64,000 nt of DNA from JBBSAT01 sp046351235 (GTDB taxonomy: Bacteria > Myxococcota_A > Polyangia > Polyangiales > Sandaracinaceae), in contig JAXLYV010000010.1 in assembly GCA_046351235.1 (NCBI GenBank), positions 124,001-188,000 of the forward strand, given 5' to 3'. The position numbers and the translations under genes are program-made. Below are positions 58,717 to 64,000 of this stretch, piece by piece (position 1 is the first letter of the stretch; each line of letters begins with the position of its first letter). The notes under the pieces are model-generated. The model had not been told where the DNA came from, made no database searches, and saw only the letters and a program-made list of their open reading frames with translations.

Positions 58717-58802
58717 GGCCCGCCACGGTACCAGCGCGTGCGCGCCGCCACACCGGTCGTGCGGGTGGGATCGTGCTGCCCGACGGCGCGGTTCGTGCCG
58801 GC

Positions 58803-59876
58803 TCAGCTCGCCTTGGACTGCGCTTCGAGGAGCGCGGCCTGGTGGCTCGCGCGCAGGGCGTTCAAGAGCTCGTCGAGGTCGCCGTTCACGACGGCGTCGA
58901 GCTTGTGCAGCGTGAGGCCGATGCGGTGGTCGGTGACGCGGTTCTGCGGGTAGTTGTACGTGCGGATCTTCTCGCTCCGCTCGCCGCTCCCGACCATGTC
59001 CTTGCGCTCGCTCGCGCGCGCCGCGTCGGCCACGGACTGCTCGCGCTCGAGCAGGCGCGCGCGCAGCACCTTCAGTGCGCGCGCCTTGTTCTTCAGCTGC
59101 GAGCGCTCGTCCTGGCACTTCACGATGATCCCCGTCGGCACGTGCTTGATCTGCACGGCGGAGTTCGTGGTGTTCACGCCCTGGCCCCCGGGGCCGCCGC
59201 TCGCGGCGATGGAGATCTCGAGGTCCTTGTCGGCGATCTCGACGTCGACCTCTTCGGCCTCCGGCATCACGGCGACGGTCGCGGTGGACGTGTGGATGCG
59301 GCCCTGGCTCTCGGTCGCCGGCACGCGCTGCACGCGGTGCACGCCGCCCTCGAAGCGCAGCCACGAGTAGACCTTGTCGCCCGTGACGCTGCAGACGATC
59401 TCCTTCAGACCGCCGGCGCTCGCCTCGCTCGTGTTGAGCACCTCGATCTTCCAGCCCCGCGTGTCCGCGTAGCGCGAGTACATGCGGAACAAGTCGGCCG
59501 CGAAGAGCGCCGCTTCCTCGCCCCCCGTGCCGCTGCGGATCTCGAGGATCGTGTTCTTCGCGTCGTTCGGATCGCGCGGCAGGAGCAGCGTCTCGAGCTC
59601 GCTCTCGAGCGCCACGATCTGCTTCTCGAGACCGGGGATCTCCTCCTCGGCCATCGCGCGCATCTCGGCGTCGGCGAGCAGCGCCTTGTTGCCGGCGAGG
59701 TCGGCGGTGGCCTTCTCCCAGGCATCGAAGGCCTTCACGAGCTCACCGAGCTCGGCGTGCTCGCGGCGCAGCAGCGTGTAGCGCTTGGTGTCCGCGATCA
59801 CCTCGGGCACGCAGAGCATCTCTTCGAGCTCGGCGTGCCGCGCCTTCAGGCTCTTCAGCTTGTCGACCGGGAGCAT
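58803..59876 (-). CDS. prfA: Peptide chain release factor 1
   Basis: 357 aa. Terminates translation at UAA and UAG. GGQ motif in ASGGPGGQGVNTTNSAVQ; the anticodon-mimic loop RVPATESQGRIHTSTATV has the PAT of RF1 (RF2 has SPF). Full length. It lies 9 bp after the DUF1385 stop, following the rpmE-DUF1385-prfA order common in many bacteria. The usual prmC methyltransferase does not follow. Confidence 0.97.
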   Translation of the reverse strand: MLPVDKLKSLKARHAELEEMLCVPEVIADTKRYTLLRREHAELGELVKAFDAWEKATADLAGNKALLADAEMRAMAEEEIPGLEKQIVALESELETLLLPRDPNDAKNTILEIRSGTGGEEAALFAADLFRMYSRYADTRGWKIEVLNTSEASAGGLKEIVCSVTGDKVYSWLRFEGGVHRVQRVPATESQGRIHTSTATVAVMPEAEEVDVEIADKDLEISIAASGGPGGQGVNTTNSAVQIKHVPTGIIVKCQDERSQLKNKARALKVLRARLLEREQSVADAARASERKDMVGSGERSEKIRTYNYPQNRVTDHRIGLTLHKLDAVVNGDLDELLNALRASHQAALLEAQSKAS

Positions 59877-59885
59877 GCGCCGCGA

Positions 59886-60995
59886 TCAAGCCGCGGAGGC
59901 GGCGTAGTGCGAGGACGCGCTCGCGAACGAGTCGAACGCCGAGACGCCCTCGGCCTTCGTCTTCGTGCGCGCGGCCTGCATCGCGACGATGGCGACCTCG
60001 ATCTGGCGATCGTCGGGCTCGCGCGTCGTGATCTTCTGGAAGAGGAAGCCCGGATAGAGGAGCACGCGCAGCGGGCCCGTCGTGCAGTAACGCGCCGAGA
60101 GGCGCTGCAGCTCGTAGCTCACCGCCGCGATGAGCGGCAGGAGCGAGATGCGGAGCGCGAGCGTCTCGATCTGCCCCTCGAGGCCCGTCGCGTTGGGCAG
60201 GACGAGCGGCGTGAGGATCGAGCCGAGCACGACCGAGATGATCACGACGGTGATGAGGAACGTCGTACCGCAGCGCGGATGCAGCGGGCTCTGCTTGCGC
60301 ACGTTCTCGACCGTGAGCGGCAGCTCGGCCTCGTACGCGTAGATCGTCTTGTGCTCGGCGCCGTGATAGTGGAACACGCGCCGGATCTCCTCGATGCGGG
60401 AGATGACGACGAGGTAGCCGGTGAGCACGGCGAGCTTGAAGCCGCCGGTGATCGCGTGGAAGCGCCAGTCGGCGGGCGTGAGCGCCAGGCCCGTGACGTG
60501 CGAGAGCCCCACGGTGAGCGCCTGCGGCAGCGCGATGAAGAGGCCGAGCGCGAAGAGCGTGGAGAGCACGAGCGCTCCGCGCTGCGCGATCGAGGGCTTC
60601 TCCTCGCGCGTGAGCGAGGGTGCCGGCTTCTCGGCGGCCTCGTCCTTCTTCTTCGGCGCCGGTCCGACGTCGGGCTCGAGGCTCGCCATGGCGACCACGG
60701 CGGCAGCGAGCATGCTCAGCGCGCTCGCGCCCGCCGAGGGCGGCGTCTCTTCGGTCTCTTGCTGCGAGGCCGAGAACGAGAGCGCGCGATAGCCGACCGA
60801 CATCGACTCGACGAGCGTCGCGATGCCGCGCAGGCCCGGGATCTTGCGGACGCCGGACTGCTCGCTCGGGAGCTGGCCCTCGAGGACGGCGATCGTGCCG
60901 CCGGGTCGCCGCACGGCGACGGACAGGCCTTCGGGGGCGCGCATCATGACGCCCTCGATGACCGCCTGTCCGCCGATGTACGGCTTGGCGCTCAC
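59886..60995 (-). CDS. DUF1385 membrane protein
   Basis: 369 aa. YIGGQAVIEGVMMRAPEGL opens the family signature, and VFHYHGAEHKTIYAYE and SPLHPRCGTTFL carry the conserved His/Glu/Cys residues, perhaps a metal site. About four membrane helices. The family is widely kept next to rpmE and prfA; its function is unknown. GTG 60995 overlaps the rpmE stop (GTGA). Confidence 0.93.
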   Translation of the reverse strand: MSAKPYIGGQAVIEGVMMRAPEGLSVAVRRPGGTIAVLEGQLPSEQSGVRKIPGLRGIATLVESMSVGYRALSFSASQQETEETPPSAGASALSMLAAAVVAMASLEPDVGPAPKKKDEAAEKPAPSLTREEKPSIAQRGALVLSTLFALGLFIALPQALTVGLSHVTGLALTPADWRFHAITGGFKLAVLTGYLVVISRIEEIRRVFHYHGAEHKTIYAYEAELPLTVENVRKQSPLHPRCGTTFLITVVIISVVLGSILTPLVLPNATGLEGQIETLALRISLLPLIAAVSYELQRLSARYCTTGPLRVLLYPGFLFQKITTREPDDRQIEVAIVAMQAARTKTKAEGVSAFDSFASASSHYAASAA

Positions 60996-61243
60996 TCGGG
61001 CTTGGGCTTGCGGACCGGCTTCGCCTTCGGCGCGCGCGGCTCCTTCGACACGCCTTCGTACTTCTTGCGGAAGCGCTCCACGCGGCCGGCGGTGTCCATC
61101 ATGCGCTGCTTGCCCGTGAAGAACGGGTGGCAGGCGGAGCAGACGTCGACGCTGAACGAGCCGCGGGTCGACTTCGTCTGGATGACGTTGCCGCAGGCGC
61201 AGGTGACGGTGGCGTCGAGATACTCGGGGTGGATGTCCTTCAT
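60992..61243 (-). CDS. rpmE: 50S ribosomal protein L31
   Basis: 83 aa. MKDIHPEY, CACGN and CSACHPFFTGKQRMMDTAGR are diagnostic; four Cys bind zinc, so this is the C+ type. The Lys/Pro/Ala tail is a little longer than usual. First gene of the rpmE-DUF1385-prfA group. A candidate promoter is at 61302-61330. Confidence 0.97.
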   Translation of the reverse strand: MKDIHPEYLDATVTCACGNVIQTKSTRGSFSVDVCSACHPFFTGKQRMMDTAGRVERFRKKYEGVSKEPRAPKAKPVRKPKPE

Positions 61244-61301
61244 GGCTTCCTCGGGGCCCTCCGGGGTCCGGCCGAGACGGCACGGGTGAGAGGGGCCGGC
61301 G

Positions 61302-61330
61302 TATGTAGCGAAGACGAGCCCGGACCGCAA
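61302..61330 (-). promoter_or_regulatory. Candidate promoter of rpmE
   Basis: TTGCGG (revcomp of 61325-61330) and TACATA (revcomp of 61302-61307) with a 17-bp spacer lie 59 bp before the rpmE ATG. The boxes are partial sigma-70 matches but spacing and place are good, and the downstream leader is free of other genes. Confidence 0.4.
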
Positions 61331-61362
61331 GGGACGGGCCTCGCCAGGGAGGCGGGCAGCCC

Positions 61363-63225
61363 TCAGGACCGGGTGGGACCGGTGGTCGGAGACCAAGACA
61401 AGGTGCCGTGCTCGAAGCGGATCGTCTGCGAGGCCGTCGGATCGAGCGGGACGACGGCGTCCTCGAGCGGCAGGCCGAGGCCGCTCTGGATGCCGCCCAG
61501 CGAGCACCAGTAGGCATGGAGCACGCCGTGGATCGCGTGCGTGCCGAGGCGCGGGTGATCGAAGATGGCACCTCGCGCGCAGGGCAGGCCGCGCGCGATC
61601 CCATCCGCGAGCGTCGTCGGCGGCTGGGTGGGCCAACCGACCGGCGAGCGCGCCGCGCCGGCTGCGAGCCAGCTCGCGAAGAGACGGTCTTGCCCGGAGA
61701 GCACGATCGGCTTCTGTCCGGCCCACACGAAGACGCCGCCGTTCGCGAAGCGCATCGCCACGCCGCTCGCATCGCCCTCGCTCATCGCGCCCGCGGGCGG
61801 CATCGGCATCCCGAGCGGGCCGCCCTTTCCGCCCGCCGCCTGCCACGCGGCGAGGATCGATTCGGGGATCTCGTTCCCGACCGGCGCCACGATCGGCTTG
61901 GCCGGCGGGGGCGCGATGGGCTTGCTCGGCGTCACGGCCGGCGCGACGGCGATCGGCTTGGGGCTCGGAGCCGCGGGCGCCGCGACGGGAGCGACCGGAT
62001 CGTTCGCGCGCGGCTCCGGCGCGACGGACAGCTGCGCGCGCGTCGTCGGTCCGATCGCGCTCACGACCGCGCGCTCGTCGAGCCCGTCGTCCCACGGCAT
62101 CCGCGCGAGCTGCGCCGGCGGCTTTCCCTGGGCCTGCAGCATCTTCAGGATCACCGCGCTGCGGTCCTCTCCCACGAAGGCGCCGACATCGCGCCCCCGC
62201 ACGCGCGCCGTGATCCCGGGCGTGATCCCCTGCACGAGCCCGCCCGCGAGCCCCGCGAGCATGCCGCTGCCCGTGATCATGCCGACCGCGAGCTGCGTGC
62301 CCATCGACGCGATCGCGCCCACCGCGCCCGAGGCCTGCGCGCCCGACGAGGGCGGCGCCGCCGGCAGCGCGCGCGGATCGATCTTCACGGTCGGCGAGAG
62401 GTCCGCGCGCTCGGTGAGACGGATCGCCCATGCCGAGCGCGTCCACTCGGGATTCAGCACCCACTCGTAGGGCAGATATCCGTAGCCGCGATCGCCCCAG
62501 TCGGCGCCCCACGAGTTGCGGATCACGAAGTGGCGGGCCGCATCGTCGTAGCCGACGAGCAAGAGCGCGTGGCGCCCGTGCTTCCACTGCGCCGACTCCC
62601 CCGCCCGAGGGAGGGGAACGACGCCGCTCGCCGGCACGTGCATGAAGCTCTCGGTGCAGCGCGTGCCGAACACGATCGGAAAGCCCGCCGCGAGGCAGCT
62701 GCGGATCGCGACCGCCTCGATCGGCAACGACCACCAATCCGTCACCTGGAACTGGCTCGCCTCGCGATAGACCTCTTCGGGCGGCTGCACCGCGAAGAGG
62801 TTCCGGTCGTAGGGCCACGAGCGCTCGGTGGGCACGCCGAGCCGGGCGAGCACGCGGATGCCGACGGCGATCGCCGCGCCCGCGTCGTCGCGCACGCAGT
62901 CGTCCCAGAGGCGCTGGTTGTAGTAGACGAAGAGGCGGCTGAGATCGACCTCGCGGCCCGTCTCGCGCCGCACGAGGTACTCGAGCGCGCCCACGAGCGC
63001 GTTGGAGGTGCAGCTGCCGAGGGCGCCCTGGTCCTCGACCTTCGTCATCCACGGGCGCAGGTCGACGGCCGGTGGAAGCGCTTGGGTGCGCAGCGGGAAG
63101 GGGCGGCGCTCGAAGTCGTCGTTCGCCGCGTCGTCGCGACAGGCGCCGAGCGCGATCTGGCGACCGAGGAACGAGCCGAACGAGAGACCGATCTGCTGAC
63201 CGAGCCCCACCGAGCCACTCGTCAC
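61363..63225 (-). CDS. Papain-like (C1) cysteine peptidase with C-terminal LGFP-like repeats
   Basis: 620 aa, no signal peptide. Peptidase domain ~55-270: DQGALGSCTSNALVGALEYL with catalytic Cys, GRHALLLVGYDD with His, and IRNSWGADWGDRG with Asn. A Gly/Ala-rich segment (~300-340) and a Pro/Ala linker follow. The last ~170 residues have LGFP-type repeats (GGPLGMPMPPAG, ARSPVGWPTQP, SGLGLPLEDAV), which in actinobacteria bind cell-wall polymers. Its GTG overlaps the stop of the next upstream gene (GTGA). Without a leader it may be secreted by a contact-dependent or alternative system; substrate unknown. Confidence 0.87.
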   Translation of the reverse strand: MTSGSVGLGQQIGLSFGSFLGRQIALGACRDDAANDDFERRPFPLRTQALPPAVDLRPWMTKVEDQGALGSCTSNALVGALEYLVRRETGREVDLSRLFVYYNQRLWDDCVRDDAGAAIAVGIRVLARLGVPTERSWPYDRNLFAVQPPEEVYREASQFQVTDWWSLPIEAVAIRSCLAAGFPIVFGTRCTESFMHVPASGVVPLPRAGESAQWKHGRHALLLVGYDDAARHFVIRNSWGADWGDRGYGYLPYEWVLNPEWTRSAWAIRLTERADLSPTVKIDPRALPAAPPSSGAQASGAVGAIASMGTQLAVGMITGSGMLAGLAGGLVQGITPGITARVRGRDVGAFVGEDRSAVILKMLQAQGKPPAQLARMPWDDGLDERAVVSAIGPTTRAQLSVAPEPRANDPVAPVAAPAAPSPKPIAVAPAVTPSKPIAPPPAKPIVAPVGNEIPESILAAWQAAGGKGGPLGMPMPPAGAMSEGDASGVAMRFANGGVFVWAGQKPIVLSGQDRLFASWLAAGAARSPVGWPTQPPTTLADGIARGLPCARGAIFDHPRLGTHAIHGVLHAYWCSLGGIQSGLGLPLEDAVVPLDPTASQTIRFEHGTLSWSPTTGPTRS

Positions 63226-63719
63226 GTCCCACCCTTTCCTGGAAAGCGCTCCCCCGGCGCGGGCGGGCGGATCCCGTGTTGGGCCATCACGCGCGCGGGA
63301 TCGTCGGCGAGCTCGACCTTCGCGCGCGCGGTGAGCGCGGCGACGAGGTTGCCGGCCTCGACCGCCATGCGGAAGAGCGGATGCGGGCGAATGCAGGTGA
63401 CGGAGTGCCGCAGATAGTCACGCGGCCGCGCGCGCATGCGCGAGAGGTAGAAGCGACGCGCCTCGCTCGTGTAGCCACCGACGCCGCGCCAGTCGTGGAA
63501 CACGAAGAGACCGCCCGCGGCGCGGATCTCGTCGCCCTTCACGCGGAGCACGTCGTCGATCCAGCCCTGCACGAGCTCGGCGGCGCGCAACGTGCCGCTC
63601 TCGATGTGCGCCTGGGAGACGAACACGGCCGGGTGCGCGTACCAGGCGAGACCGAACGCCGGATCGTGCGCCTGGAGGGGCCACGCATCGAACGGCGGAC
63701 GGGGCGACGGGGCCGGCAC
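63222..63719 (-). CDS. Hypothetical protein coupled to the papain-like peptidase
   Basis: 165 aa, no signal peptide, not recognised. It has a mixed alpha/beta look (FGLAWYAHPAVFVSQAHIES, then GGLFVFHDWRGVGGYTSEAR, and MAVEAGNLVAALTARAKVEL) that faintly recalls STAS/SpoIIAA-like folds. The stop overlaps the peptidase start, so it may be a chaperone, immunity or regulatory partner; this is inferred from coupling only. GTG 63719 start. Confidence 0.65.
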   Translation of the reverse strand: MPAPSPRPPFDAWPLQAHDPAFGLAWYAHPAVFVSQAHIESGTLRAAELVQGWIDDVLRVKGDEIRAAGGLFVFHDWRGVGGYTSEARRFYLSRMRARPRDYLRHSVTCIRPHPLFRMAVEAGNLVAALTARAKVELADDPARVMAQHGIRPPAPGERFPGKGGT

Positions 63720-63793
63720 GGGAGGCAGGATGCCACGCCGAAGGCGGCGCGTGTCGTGCCGCGTGGCGTCGGCCGCGCGTATCCTCTCGCTCG

Positions 63794-64000
63794 ATGAGCC
63801 GCAGCTGCGCGACCTGTGGAGCCCTCGTCGGCGACGACTCGCTCCTCTCCGATCAGGGCGAGCCGATCTGTCCGGCCTGCAGCGCGCGCGCCGATCTCGA
63901 GCGGGAGGAGAAGCGCGCGAGCCAGGCGATCTTCGCCTCGAGCGGCTCGGCGCTCGCCCTCGGCGTGATCGCGCTCGCGGTCGATCCCTGCTTTCTCACG
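63794..64000 (+). CDS. Zinc-ribbon-headed membrane protein (3' truncated by window)
   Basis: 69 codons visible. CATCGALVGDDSLLSDQGEP and CPACSARAD form a CxxC...CxxC zinc ribbon, followed by a charged helix and the start of a hydrophobic segment (SALALGVIALAVDP). The rest lies outside. Such headers occur in many small membrane proteins of unknown role. Divergent from the minus-strand gene 74 bp away. Confidence 0.65.
   Translation, partial: MSRSCATCGALVGDDSLLSDQGEPICPACSARADLEREEKRASQAIFASSGSALALGVIALAVDPCFLT

Overview
The window comes from a very GC-rich (about 70% by eye) Gram-negative genome. It has Hanks-type Ser/Thr kinases with C-terminal accessory regions, an abundance of lipoproteins with acidic metal-binding repeats, PEGA-repeat and TPR envelope proteins, a GAF-GGDEF protein, and a bacterial sterol-type cyclase operon. 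Together these point to a myxobacterium (Myxococcota), most likely the Sandaracinus/Polyangia side; the lineage is inferred, not proven. No rRNA, tRNA, CRISPR array, insertion sequence or prophage was recognised.

Layout. 1-3.4 kb: the C-terminal part of a large AAA/TPR signalling protein, converging on and overlapping a pseudokinase fused to a winged-helix DNA-binding domain. 3.4-9.2 kb: rimO, divergent from a three-gene operon (a TonB-dependent receptor that carries its own TonB C-terminal-like domain, then two exported companions, the second with an EF-hand). 9.3-13.1 kb: a roadblock-like protein, divergent from a LivJ-like lipoprotein, two envelope proteins and a PAP2 phosphatase. 13.1-19.1 kb: a Ser/Thr kinase with a coiled-coil tail, a small Cys-repeat exported protein, a membrane protein and a membrane GAF-GGDEF diguanylate cyclase. 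19.2-25.2 kb: an exported protein, an RND/MMPL-type transporter and a GT51 peptidoglycan transglycosylase fused to a long AsmA-like N-terminus. 25.3-31.3 kb: the two 3-oxoacid CoA-transferase subunits, a protein with a histone-H1-like Lys/Ala/Pro tail, small genes, MAPEG and cyclophilin proteins, and a six-PEGA-repeat outer-membrane protein.

31.4-46.9 kb is the centrepiece. Six minus-strand genes in one apparent operon run from isoprenoid supply to sterol skeleton: type 2 IPP isomerase; HMG-CoA reductase fused to a HpnA/NSDHL-like SDR domain; a geranylgeranyl-reductase-like flavoprotein; squalene epoxidase fused to oxidosqualene cyclase; squalene epoxidase fused to a degenerate cyclase-like region and a squalene synthase; and a polyprenyl diphosphate synthase. 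A GMC oxidoreductase is divergent across a 440-bp region rich in dyads. The chain polyprenyl diphosphate to squalene to oxidosqualene to cyclised sterol can be read from only two large fused polypeptides plus the prenyl synthase, which suggests substrate channelling. The cyclase has the DCTAE motif of oxidosqualene cyclases and a Val at the position that separates lanosterol-type from cycloartenol-type enzymes.

46.9-64 kb is mostly housekeeping and signalling: GNAT acetyltransferase plus an AlaX-type alanyl-tRNA editing protein, ECF sigma plus anti-sigma, CbiX-like chelatase, two lipoproteins with DxDxDG-type repeats, tag-trmO, another Ser/Thr kinase, a ferritin-like/4Fe-4S/double-CDGSH protein, the conserved rpmE-DUF1385-prfA group, and a papain-like peptidase with LGFP-like repeats. 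Many neighbours overlap by 4 bp (ATGA or GTGA), so translational coupling is common here.
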